Shown here piece by piece: positions 1-5,483 of a stretch of DNA of 5,483 nucleotides (the stretch's first letter is position 1; every line of letters begins with the position of its first letter). The notes beneath the pieces are model-generated. The model made no database searches. It saw nothing but the letters and a program-made list of their open reading frames with translations, and was not told the DNA's origin. Position numbers and translations under genes: made by a program. The DNA is from Methylothermaceae bacterium (lineage in GTDB: Bacteria > Pseudomonadota > Gammaproteobacteria > Methylococcales > Methylothermaceae), in the NCBI GenBank assembly GCA_027024125.1, contig JALVSV010000218.1, positions 1 to 5,483 of the forward strand, read 5' to 3'.

Positions 1-692
1 CCTTTGGCGCGGGCGGTACGGACATAATCCTTTTCCACCTCTTCCAGAAACAGGGTTCGGTACCAGCGGGTGCCCGAGCCGATTCCGGAAACGACTCCCA
101 CCACCACCGGAAGGATCACGAACTTGATGGCAGCCAACCCTGAATCGTAACCGGAGATCGGCACCAGTTTCATCACTTTCCCGAACAGGAACTGGCCGGC
201 GATGATAAAGAACAGGGCCGAGATCGACATCAGGACGACGCATCCGGCGACTCCTGAAAATTCCAGATAGGTGCGGCGAAAGAACACCAGCAGCAAGGCA
301 AAGGTGGTATTGGTCGCCAATCCCAGCAACAGGGTAGGGAGAGCGATGGCCAGCGATGGCCACATGCGTTCCCGGATATCGGCGCCAATGTCCCGGCCGC
401 TATCGGAACGGCCGAATCGGAACAGAAACAGACTCAATGACTTCTGAAAGAAAATGGTTTGGGTCAGTTTTTCCATACCGCTTTTCCCGGCGTTGTAGAA
501 CAACGGCATGTCATAGCCATGTTCCTGTTTCCACTTGGTGATGGCTTCTTCGGTCACATATTTTTGTCCCAGTTGCATCCTTGCCATGTCGTCGGGGGGA
601 TTGACCATGAAAAACAGGGCGAAGGTGATCAGGTTGACGCCGATCAATATGGGGAAGGCATTGAGGATGCGGCGAATGAGATAGGCGGTCAT
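1..692 (-). CDS. Peptide/nickel-type ABC transporter permease, DppB/OppB family (C-terminus cut by window edge)
   Basis: This is the first inner-membrane permease subunit of a family-5 (oligopeptide/dipeptide) ABC importer. 230 complete codons are visible and the frame is still open at the left edge. It begins [16 protein letters not shown], the usual arginine-flanked first membrane helix (about residues 10-30). A soluble loop with the family-like segment FGRSDSGRDIGADI (about 93-106) follows, then helices at roughly 113-138, 147-170 and 186-205. The last visible residues, DYVRTARAKG, are the start of the EAA loop that docks on the ATPase, so about 100 residues are missing beyond the window. 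The ATG overlaps the stop codon of the upstream binding-protein gene by four bases (ATGA), which implies translational coupling in one operon. The substrate cannot be read from the sequence; peptides are the family default. The family call is secure, but whether it is closest to OppB, DppB or YejB is not. Confidence 0.95.
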   Translation of the reverse strand, partial: MTAYLIRRILNAFPILIGVNLITFALFFMVNPPDDMARMQLGQKYVTEEAITKWKQEHGYDMPLFYNAGKSGMEKLTQTIFFQKSLSLFLFRFGRSDSGRDIGADIRERMWPSLAIALPTLLLGLATNTTFALLLVFFRRTYLEFSGVAGCVVLMSISALFFIIAGQFLFGKVMKLVPISGYDSGLAAIKFVILPVVVGVVSGIGSGTRWYRTLFLEEVEKDYVRTARAK

Positions 693-2845
693 AACGCGGT
701 TGCCTGCATTCTCTTGCGGTAGCTCAGCCAGGCCGGGATGATGACCAGGACCAGACCCACTATCAGGAATCCGAGTGGCCACCACAAGGGTCGGTTCCAC
801 AGTTGGCGCATTCGGGCCCGTCGTCGTGGCTCCAGGCGCATGTATTTGAGAGTGTTGTTGGCCATCAAGTTGGGCTTCACGTTGTGCAGCCAGGAGTGGA
901 ACAGCGTGAAGTTCTTGGGATGGAAACCGAACACCCAGGGAGCATCCCGGCGGATGATATTCTGCATTTTTTCGATCAGTGCCAGGCGCTCAGGCGTATT
1001 GTCCATGTTGCGCATCCTTTCGAACAGCTGGTCGAACTGCGGATTGAGGTAATTGGCCGCATTCTCTCCTCCATATTTGACTTTGCCGTTGGGGCCATAG
1101 AGCAGGAAGAAAAAATTTTCCGGATCGGGATAGTCGGCATTCCAGCCCCACATGAAGATCTGGGCATTGCCGGTGCGCATCTTTTCGCGAAATCGATTGT
1201 AATCCGTAGCGCGGATGACCAATTGGATACCCAGTTTGGCAAACTGCTTGCGATACCAGTTCAATCTGGCCTTGTCGTCCGGTCCGCCTCCTGGCGTATC
1301 GAAATACAACAGTAACGGTTCACCGGAAATGGGACTGCGTCCTCCGGGATAGCCGGCCTCGGCCAGGATCCTTTTGGCTTCCTCTATGGATTTTCTCATC
1401 GGGTGGCCATGTTGCCAAACATACACGTAAGGGTTGATACCTTTAGGTCCTTCGATCCACCCAAAGATTCCTGGTGGCAGGACACCCTGGGCAGGAATTC
1501 CCCTGCCATTGGTGAATATGGAAATATATTCCTCGTAATCGATGGCGATGGAAAGTGCCTGGCGCAACTTGCGTTTCTGCTCACTCAGCCCCCCGACGAC
1601 CGGGTCGAGCATGTTGAAACCGAGGTAAAAGATAGAAGGGGCGACGGCGGTTTGCAGCCTCACACTTTTTTCCCTGAGGGTGTCGGTCAATTCGGCCTGG
1701 CCTGTGGCGCCAAAATGAATGGCCTGATCGAAGCTGTCAGAACCGATGCCCGAAGCCTCGTAATAGCCCTGGAGGAATTTGTTCCACGCCGGGATGGATT
1801 CTCGTTCAAGAATATAATGGACCCTTTCTATGAAAGGCAGGGGCTTTCCCGCATCCGCCAAAAGCCCCTGCTCTGTGTCATCCGGTTCCCCGGTATGGGG
1901 ATAGCCCTCCCCATGGAAATTAGGGTTTTTGACCAGCGCCATGCGGCGATTGGGATTGTTCTGGACCAGCATGTAGGGACCTGTGCCCACGGGGTACCAG
2001 TCCAGGGTGAGATTGCGCTCCTGCAGCAATGTCTGGTGGTAGAACTGATCGGCTTCCCATGGCATGGGCGCGAAGAAAGGCATTGCCAGCCAGTACTTGA
2101 ATTGGGGGTATTTGCCGTGGATGCGAATCACGTAATGGTATTTGTCCAGGGCCTTGACCCCGGGGATGGAAAAGGGTCGTACGTCGAAGAACCCCTTTGG
2201 TTTCTCCTGACGGTAGCGGCGGGATAGTTCGGCGGCAAAATCGGCAAGGCCGACAATGTGTTGCTGCATCAGGCCGGCGATTGGAGAGTGGAGCTGTGGA
2301 TGCACCAATCGCTTGATCTGATACACGAAGTCTTCGGCAGTGAGTTCCCGGCTGGCCAGGCTGGCGAAATCGATGGGAGAGGAAATCTCTTCCAGGTCTT
2401 CCGGCTTCAAGTGGGCGTAGCGCATCTTGCCCTGTTGGTCGTGTACGAATGCCGGGTGGGGTTGATAGTAGATGCCCTCACGAATGGAGATCAGGAACTG
2501 GCTGAAGGCTATCTGGTCTGTAGGGGTATCGGCCGGAAGCGGATTGCCGCTGTGATCGAAATAGGTCACTTTCGGCATGGATTGCGCGGCCAGTGGCATC
2601 AGTGTATAGGGTCGTTTCAAATAATGGTACTGTAAGGGGGGCTCGTAAATCTGAGCGATCAAACGATACTCATCGGAGCTGTAGGCGACGGCTGGATCCA
2701 GGTGCTTGGGGCGCTCGGAAAATGAGGAGTAGTAGATATTTGCCTGTTTGTCTTTGGATGGATAGGGATTGTTCAATGGGCCCTCACAGGCGCAGAGACC
2801 CGCCAGACATAAACCCAACAATGCTACGATCCGGTTGATTTCCAT
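689..2845 (-). CDS. ABC transporter substrate-binding lipoprotein, SBP family 5 (OppA/DppA-like), with C-terminal transmembrane helix
   Basis: This 718-residue periplasmic binding protein delivers peptides or similar ligands to the permease encoded just downstream. It starts with a lipoprotein signal peptide ([11 protein letters not shown], then a lipobox LCA-C with Cys20 as the probable lipidated residue). The family-5 binding fold covers about residues 35-665. Recognisable points are PVGTGPY near 285-291, the segment around [14 protein letters not shown] (427-440), and [14 protein letters not shown] near 566-579, typical of the family. It is longer than the usual 500-600 residues. After a basic stretch (RRRARMR, 674-680) it ends with a strongly hydrophobic helix (about 688-708) and a short RKR tail, which ordinary binding proteins lack. 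The start at 2845 was chosen because the lipoprotein signal begins there; the open frame runs on to 3040 but is signal-free and covers the divergent gene. No clear ribosome-binding site precedes the ATG. The stop overlaps the permease start. Ligand unknown. Confidence 0.93.
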   Translation of the reverse strand: MEINRIVALLGLCLAGLCACEGPLNNPYPSKDKQANIYYSSFSERPKHLDPAVAYSSDEYRLIAQIYEPPLQYHYLKRPYTLMPLAAQSMPKVTYFDHSGNPLPADTPTDQIAFSQFLISIREGIYYQPHPAFVHDQQGKMRYAHLKPEDLEEISSPIDFASLASRELTAEDFVYQIKRLVHPQLHSPIAGLMQQHIVGLADFAAELSRRYRQEKPKGFFDVRPFSIPGVKALDKYHYVIRIHGKYPQFKYWLAMPFFAPMPWEADQFYHQTLLQERNLTLDWYPVGTGPYMLVQNNPNRRMALVKNPNFHGEGYPHTGEPDDTEQGLLADAGKPLPFIERVHYILERESIPAWNKFLQGYYEASGIGSDSFDQAIHFGATGQAELTDTLREKSVRLQTAVAPSIFYLGFNMLDPVVGGLSEQKRKLRQALSIAIDYEEYISIFTNGRGIPAQGVLPPGIFGWIEGPKGINPYVYVWQHGHPMRKSIEEAKRILAEAGYPGGRSPISGEPLLLYFDTPGGGPDDKARLNWYRKQFAKLGIQLVIRATDYNRFREKMRTGNAQIFMWGWNADYPDPENFFFLLYGPNGKVKYGGENAANYLNPQFDQLFERMRNMDNTPERLALIEKMQNIIRRDAPWVFGFHPKNFTLFHSWLHNVKPNLMANNTLKYMRLEPRRRARMRQLWNRPLWWPLGFLIVGLVLVIIPAWLSYRKRMQATAL

Positions 2846-2861
2846 GGGCGAGTAATATACC
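2835..2861 (+). promoter_or_regulatory. Candidate promoter of the J-domain gene, overlapping the divergent start
   Basis: On the plus strand TTGATT (2835-2840) and TATACC (2856-2861) are separated by 15 bases and lie just upstream of the J-domain gene. Each matches four of six sigma-70 consensus positions and the spacing is short, so the call is weak. If real, it overlaps both the start codon of the binding-protein gene and that gene's candidate -10, so the two directions could compete for RNA polymerase. Confidence 0.25.
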
Positions 2862-2862
2862 A
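2854..2862 (-). promoter_or_regulatory. Candidate extended -10 promoter of the binding-protein operon
   Basis: Reading the minus strand, TGGTATATT lies 8 bases before the binding-protein ATG and fits an extended -10 element (TGn followed by TATATT, five of six matches to TATAAT). No good -35 is seen 17 bases upstream, as is common for extended -10 promoters. Transcription would begin about at the ATG itself, so the mRNA could be leaderless, which agrees with the absence of a Shine-Dalgarno sequence. This is inference from motif position only. Confidence 0.35.
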
Positions 2863-2870
2863 CTTGGAGC

Positions 2871-2875
2871 AGGTG
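2871..2875 (+). promoter_or_regulatory. Ribosome-binding site deciding the J-domain start
   Basis: AGGTG lies six bases before the ATG at 2882, at good Shine-Dalgarno spacing. It favours this ATG over the in-frame TTG at 2864, which would add six residues and has no such site before it. Confidence 0.6.
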
Positions 2876-2881
2876 TTTGAG

Positions 2882-3391
2882 ATGATTCGTGTCCTTCTGA
2901 TATTGGCGGTTTTGGGATTTCTTCTCTGGGGCTTGCGTTGGTTCATGCGTACCCCACCCCAGGAAATCATCGCCACGCTGCGGGGCAAGGGAGGGCTGGT
3001 GTTGGTCGCCATCCTGGTTCTCCTCGCCTTGCTGGCCCACAACTGGGTGGTGCCGCTACTGGGAGCGGCAGGAGCGGTTCTTGCCCGTAGTCTTCCCTAT
3101 TTACCAAGGCTTTGGCCGGTACTGGAACGAATCTGGCTGCACCGACGGTACAACCAGCAGGGAACATCTTCAGGTTCAAGTTCGGGTTCAGGATCGAGCG
3201 GTTCGGCCATGCCCGCTTCCATGGCCGAGGCGTATGAAATCCTCGGACTCAAGCCAGGCGCCACGAAAAAGGATGTCATTATGGCCCATCGCCGTTTGAT
3301 GCAGAAGGTACATCCTGATCGGGGTGGATCTGATTTTCTTGCCGCTCAAATCAACCGTGCCAAGGAAATTTTATTGTCTTCATTAAAATAA
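2882..3391 (+). CDS. Membrane-anchored J-domain (DnaJ-like, TIM14/Pam18-style) co-chaperone
   Basis: This 169-residue protein has hydrophobic segments at about residues 1-22 and 38-68, a Ser/Gly-rich linker at 94-108 and a J-domain at the extreme C-terminus (about 116-169). The J-domain reads [16 protein letters not shown], then a basic helix AHRRLMQK and the invariant HPD tripeptide at 144-146 ([10 protein letters not shown]), then a final helix [11 protein letters not shown] is the motif that stimulates the ATPase of Hsp70, so the protein should recruit DnaK to the membrane. It has no Gly/Phe region or zinc domain and is therefore a class III J-protein. Membrane segments first with a C-terminal J-domain is the arrangement of mitochondrial Pam18 and its bacterial relatives; here the J-domain must face the cytoplasm to meet DnaK. 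The start is set by AGGTG before the ATG. It is divergent from the binding-protein gene by 36 bases. No intrinsic terminator follows. Its client is unknown. Confidence 0.9.
   Translation: MIRVLLILAVLGFLLWGLRWFMRTPPQEIIATLRGKGGLVLVAILVLLALLAHNWVVPLLGAAGAVLARSLPYLPRLWPVLERIWLHRRYNQQGTSSGSSSGSGSSGSAMPASMAEAYEILGLKPGATKKDVIMAHRRLMQKVHPDRGGSDFLAAQINRAKEILLSSLK
3161..3205 (+). repeat. Low-complexity Ser/Gly linker within the J-domain gene
   Basis: Fifteen codons (residues 94-108) encode almost only Ser and Gly, apart from one Thr. At DNA level this is a degenerate run of six-base units such as TCAGGT, TCAAGT, TCGGGT and TCAGGA. It joins the membrane part to the J-domain as a flexible tether. The varied serine and glycine codons suggest an old repeat rather than a recent slippage product. 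Confidence 0.75.
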
Positions 3392-3440
3392 ACCTTGCAT
3401 TTGTTAATGAAGTTCACTAGTCTGTGAAGCATCCGATCGA

Positions 3441-3446
3441 TATGAT
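3441..3446 (+). promoter_or_regulatory. Candidate -10 element for the RRM gene
   Basis: TATGAT matches TATAAT at five of six positions. The hexamer 17 bases upstream (TAGTCT, 3418-3423) is a poor -35, so the assignment is weak. It is the best -10 I see in the gap before the RRM gene. Confidence 0.25.
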
Positions 3447-3524
3447 GTTTTATGAATTTCCCTGGCTCCCGATTTCCGGCGCTGTTTGCGACTGCCGGCT
3501 TTCCTTCAGCCCCTCCCGGGCGGT

Positions 3525-3542
3525 CCTCAATGCCAATTGAGG
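3525..3542 (+). repeat. Perfect 7-bp hairpin in the RRM leader
   Basis: CCTCAAT (3525-3531) and ATTGAGG (3536-3542) are exact reverse complements around a four-base loop GCCA. No T-run follows, so it is not an intrinsic terminator. It is a candidate RNA stem in the leader or an operator-like palindrome in DNA. Confidence 0.55.
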
Positions 3543-3632
3543 AATTTCTACTGCACTCCACACAATTCCTTTGTACAACAATCCTCGACAGGTTCATGTG
3601 GCCGGAGTCGTGCTCATATCAATACCTAACTC

Positions 3633-3648
3633 CTGGGCGGTTGCCCGG
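3633..3648 (+). repeat. GC-rich hairpin in the RRM leader
   Basis: CTGGGC and GCCCGG, with flanking C3633-G3648, fold into a six-pair stem with one G-U pair and a GGTT tetraloop. It lies about 90 bases before the RRM start codon. Confidence 0.45.
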
Positions 3649-3668
3649 ATCTCGGCGCCCCGGCCTTC

Positions 3669-3713
3669 ACGCCATTGACCGGGCTGTCGATTTTTTCTTT
3701 GACCAAATGGCGT
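3669..3713 (+). repeat. Perfect 8-bp inverted repeat just upstream of the RRM ribosome-binding site
   Basis: ACGCCATT (3669-3676) and AATGGCGT (3706-3713) are exact reverse complements with a 29-base loop. The loop includes the T-run at 3691-3696 and lies between two copies of TTGACC (3675-3680 and 3699-3704). The stem ends 11 bases before the AGGG ribosome-binding site (3725-3728). A second possible stem, CCCGG (3659-3663) with CCGGG (3679-3683), cannot easily form together with it. Confidence 0.45.
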
Positions 3714-3735
3714 ATTTTTCCGATAGGGTTTAGTA

Positions 3736-4011
3736 ATGAAGAATATTTATGTAGGCAATCTGTCTTATCAGTTGAGCGAAGATGAGCTGCGGGACACGTT
3801 CTCTCAGTTTGGAGAAGTGTCTTCCGTTCGCATCATCAAGGATCGCTACACCGATCGCTCAAAGGGTTTCGGTTTCGTAGAAATGCCGGTGGATTCGGAA
3901 GCGGATTCCGCAATCCAGAATCTGGATGGCCAGGATCTGAAAGGGCGCGCCCTGAGGGTGAATGAAGCCCGCCCTCGAGACGATTTTCGCCCCCGCCGCG
4001 AATTCGCATAA
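3736..4011 (+). CDS. Small single-RRM RNA-binding protein
   Basis: This 91-residue protein is almost entirely one RNA recognition motif. It shows RNP2 (IYVGNL, residues 4-9) and RNP1 (KGFGFVEM, 43-50), with the RNA-stacking aromatics Tyr5, Phe45 and Phe47 all present. The order of segments (SEDELRDTFSQFG helix, VRIIKD strand, ADSAIQNLDG helix, RALRVNEA strand) fits the four-stranded RRM fold. A short Arg-rich tail (RPRDDFRPRR) may add RNA affinity. Cytoplasmic single-RRM proteins of this size occur in cyanobacteria, where several are cold-induced, and in many proteobacteria, where targets are poorly known. AGGG (3725-3728) lies seven bases before the ATG. It stands alone between a long leader and its own terminator, so it is probably transcribed as a single gene. 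Confidence 0.95.
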   Translation: MKNIYVGNLSYQLSEDELRDTFSQFGEVSSVRIIKDRYTDRSKGFGFVEMPVDSEADSAIQNLDGQDLKGRALRVNEARPRDDFRPRREFA

Positions 4012-4048
4012 AGCTTTTCCCCTGCCTTGCAGGTGTGAAGTGATCAGG

Positions 4049-4081
4049 CCCGAAGACAATTTGTTGTCTTCGGGTTTTTTT
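4049..4081 (+). terminator. Rho-independent terminator of the RRM gene
   Basis: CCCGAAGACAA (4049-4059) and TTGTCTTCGGG (4064-4074) form a perfect 11-bp stem around the loop TTTG, followed at once by seven T (4075-4081). On the minus strand the stem is not followed by a T-run, so it acts mainly on the plus-strand transcript. A small extra hairpin, CCTGC/GCAGG (4021-4033), lies just before it. Confidence 0.95.
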
Positions 4082-4101
4082 GTGGGCGCGCAAAATCTCC
4101 G

Positions 4102-5364
4102 TCATTGGGTTTTTTTCCGGATTTTGAGTTTCCGCAGATGATGGGTCCCACCTGTCCGGGTATATCTTTGACCCAGCATTTCGCCGGCATTCCATCCTGA
4201 AGCCCAGGCCCATTGAAAGTTATATCCACCCAACTGGCCGGTGACATCAACGACTTCCCCGACAAAGTACAAGTTGGGAACCAGTCTGCTTTCCAGGGTT
4301 TTCGAGGATAGCTCGTCACAGTCGACACCCCCCAGGGTCACCTCCGCTTTGCGGTAACCTTCGGTTCCTTCCGGGACGATTTGCCAGCGGTGCAGCTGTT
4401 TGCCGACAAACTCAATTTCCCGTGTGTTCAATTGAGCCAAAGGCTTGTCCAGCCATTGTCGTGGTAACAATGCGGGAACCAGGCGGTTGGGTAGAGTCTG
4501 CCTAAGCAGTGTTTTGAGTTTCATGCGTGGATGCCCTTGGCGGGAACTCTGAATCAAGCTTGTCATGGATTTGCCAGGCAGAAAGTCTATGGTGACCGCT
4601 GACCCTGGTTGCCAGTAGGACGAAATCTGGAGGATGGCCGGTCCGCTGAGTCCCCGGTGGGTGAACAAGAGGTCGTCCTGGAAGCTATGTCCCAGGCTGG
4701 ATACAGTGGTGATGAGGCCGATCCCGGCAAGCCCTGAGTAACGTATTTTGTCGCGTGGTTGCCATAACAGGGGCACCAGGCCCGCCCGGGGGGAAACGAT
4801 CGAATGGCCAAGAGATTCCGCCAGCCGGTATCCAAAAGGACTGGCCCCCATTTTGGGGAAGGAAAGTCCGCCGGTCGCGACGACCAATGAACGGCAGCGC
4901 CAATGCTGTGTGTGGGTGAACAGGTGGAACCCACCGTCGGTATCAGGTTCGATATGGGTAATTTTGTTATTGAGGAAGATGGATGCTTTCGCCCGGCTGC
5001 ATTCAGCAAGCAGCATTGCAAGGATATCTTTCGAGCTGTGGTCGCAGAACAGCTGCCCCTGTTTCTTTTCATGATAGGGGATATGATGGCGTTCCACCAT
5101 GGCGATGAAGTCCCACTGGGTAAAGCGGCTCAGGGCTGATTTGCAGAAGTTGGGATTGCGCGACAGGTAGCGATCGAAGTCGATCTCAAGATTGGTGAAA
5201 TTACAGCGTCCGCCACCGGAGATGAGAATTTTTTTTCCAGGCTTGTTGGCATGGTCAAGCACCACGACCCTGAGGCCCTGCCTTCCGGCTGCAATGGCAC
5301 ACATGAGGCCGGCTGCGCCTGCACCGACAATGAGGGCATCACAGATTTGAGTATGCGTATTTAT
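4102..5364 (-). CDS. rdsA: BaiN/RdsA (YhiN, HI0933) family FAD-dependent oxidoreductase
   Basis: This flavoprotein closely resembles E. coli YhiN, reported as RdsA, the enzyme that makes dihydrouridine 2449 in 23S rRNA; that role is transferred by similarity. Numbered from an ATA at 5364 (420 residues), the Rossmann FAD motif DALIVGAGAAG is at 9-19, followed by LISGGGRCNFTN (47-58), VVATGGLSFPKMGASPFGY (161-179), LLFTHRGLSGPAILQISSYW (232-251), AEVTLGGVD (340-348) and GEVVDVTG with GGYNFQWAWASGW (369-391). All are family signatures, so the protein looks intact. The start is odd: the first ATG in frame is at 5304, giving 400 residues but cutting off the glycine motif, and upstream there is no ATG, GTG or TTG before the in-frame TAA at 5371-5373. 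ATA at 5364 is the best-placed substitute; ATC (5346) and ATT (5331) are others. No strong ribosome-binding site is seen. It is convergent with the RRM gene. Confidence 0.9.
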   Translation of the reverse strand: MNTHTQICDALIVGAGAAGLMCAIAAGRQGLRVVVLDHANKPGKKILISGGGRCNFTNLEIDFDRYLSRNPNFCKSALSRFTQWDFIAMVERHHIPYHEKKQGQLFCDHSSKDILAMLLAECSRAKASIFLNNKITHIEPDTDGGFHLFTHTQHWRCRSLVVATGGLSFPKMGASPFGYRLAESLGHSIVSPRAGLVPLLWQPRDKIRYSGLAGIGLITTVSSLGHSFQDDLLFTHRGLSGPAILQISSYWQPGSAVTIDFLPGKSMTSLIQSSRQGHPRMKLKTLLRQTLPNRLVPALLPRQWLDKPLAQLNTREIEFVGKQLHRWQIVPEGTEGYRKAEVTLGGVDCDELSSKTLESRLVPNLYFVGEVVDVTGQLGGYNFQWAWASGWNAGEMLGQRYTRTGGTHHLRKLKIRKKTQ

Positions 5365-5380
5365 TGCGGTTTACCGTGAA

Positions 5381-5483
5381 ATGTTGTGGGAGGAAGCAGG
5401 GCATTGGTTTTCGGAACGCTGTCAATCCGTCCATGGAAGCTCGGACATGGCCGTCCAGGCCATGTACGCCCTCAAACCAATAC
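5381..5483 (+). CDS. Possible start of an unidentified plus-strand gene (runs off the right edge)
   Basis: From the ATG at 5381 a frame stays open for 34 codons to the edge (begins MLWEEAGHWFSERCQ, later DMAVQAMYALKP). I do not recognise it. It would be divergent from the flavoprotein gene, whose upstream region is otherwise unassigned. No good ribosome-binding site precedes this ATG; a GGAGG at about 5389 lies inside the frame and could serve a later start. A minus-strand frame is also open from the edge to about 5339, so even the strand is uncertain. Confidence 0.2.
   Translation, partial: MLWEEAGHWFSERCQSVHGSSDMAVQAMYALKPI
5446..5464. repeat. Perfect 7-bp inverted repeat near the right edge
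   Basis: CATGGCC (5446-5452) and GGCCATG (5458-5464) are exact reverse complements around a five-base centre. They lie inside a wider pair, ATTGGTTT (5403-5410) and AAACCAAT (5474-5481). No T-run follows within the window, so this is not a visible terminator. It could be an operator for the divergent region or chance inside a coding sequence. Confidence 0.35.

Larger units (their letters stand above)
3392..3735 (+). promoter_or_regulatory. Long non-coding stretch, probable structured leader of the RRM gene
   Basis: These 344 bases between the J-domain gene and the RRM gene hold no recognisable gene. They contain several perfect inverted repeats (3413-3428, 3525-3542, 3633-3648, 3669-3713), a T-run at 3691-3696 and a possible -10 element at 3441-3446. 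A transcript starting near 3453 would have an untranslated leader of about 280 bases. A 93-codon frame (3452-3733) runs through it, but its composition (Pro, Phe, Ser, Arg) resembles no family I know. I read the stretch as a regulatory leader, possibly controlling the RRM gene in the way cold-shock leaders do; that role is inference. Confidence 0.45.

Noticed and set aside
1403..2227. 274-codon plus-strand frame antisense to the binding protein
   Set aside because: It is the shadow of a strongly supported family-5 binding protein; its own translation shows no recognisable domain.
2846..3040. In-frame N-terminal extension of the binding protein by 65 residues
   Set aside because: It would place the lipoprotein signal in the interior, is charged and Gln-rich, and lies over the well-supported J-domain gene on the other strand.
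3407..3427. Six-codon frame (ATG to TGA) after the J-domain gene as a leader peptide
   Set aside because: It has no ribosome-binding site, lies upstream of the candidate -10 element and its codons suggest no attenuation role.
3346..3597. Minus-strand 83-codon frame across the end of the J-domain gene
   Set aside because: It has no recognisable domain, overlaps the conserved last helix of the J-domain and covers the hairpin at 3525-3542.
4000..4016. GAATTC and AAGCTT close together, resembling a cloning junction
   Set aside because: The first lies inside the RRM coding sequence and the second spans its stop codon; the native terminator follows normally, so chance is sufficient.
4102..4328. 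Frameshift or truncation at the end of the flavoprotein
   Set aside because: The C-terminal signature GGYNFQWAWASGW is in frame and followed by a normal short tail and stop, so the end looks complete.

Overview
The window looks like ordinary chromosome of a Gammaproteobacterium with moderate GC content. Clues are an OppA/DppA-type peptide-uptake operon, a YhiN/RdsA flavoprotein very close to the enterobacterial form, and a small single-RRM protein of the kind found in free-living gammaproteobacteria. This placement is inferred from protein style only and has not been tested. I see no mobile element, CRISPR array, tRNA or rRNA.

Left part (1-2845, minus strand): a two-gene piece of a family-5 peptide/nickel-type ABC importer. 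The 718-residue substrate-binding lipoprotein (689-2845) comes first, followed by the first inner-membrane permease (690-692 down to the left edge, cut off at the EAA loop). Stop and start overlap as ATGA. The second permease and the ATPases are expected beyond the left edge. The binding protein is unusual in having both an N-terminal lipobox and a C-terminal transmembrane helix.

Middle (2846-4081, plus strand): only 36 bases separate the binding-protein start from a divergent gene for a small membrane-anchored J-domain protein (2882-3391). Next is a 344-base non-coding stretch (3392-3735) with several inverted repeats. It reads best as a long structured leader for the RRM RNA-binding protein gene (3736-4011), which ends at a textbook intrinsic terminator (4049-4081).

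Right part (4102-5483): a convergent minus-strand gene for the YhiN/RdsA FAD protein. Its FAD-binding glycine motif lies upstream of the first ATG in frame, and no ATG, GTG or TTG codon is available before the in-frame stop. The gene therefore starts at a rare codon (ATA is the best placed), or the start has been lost by mutation or sequence error. The last ~100 bases are unassigned; a plus-strand reading frame stays open to the edge.

The genes do not form one pathway: peptide uptake, Hsp70 co-chaperone, RNA binding and a probable 23S rRNA-modifying flavoenzyme sit side by side. I found no clearly new system. The points most worth checking are the missing start codon of the flavoprotein, the doubly anchored binding protein and the RRM leader.
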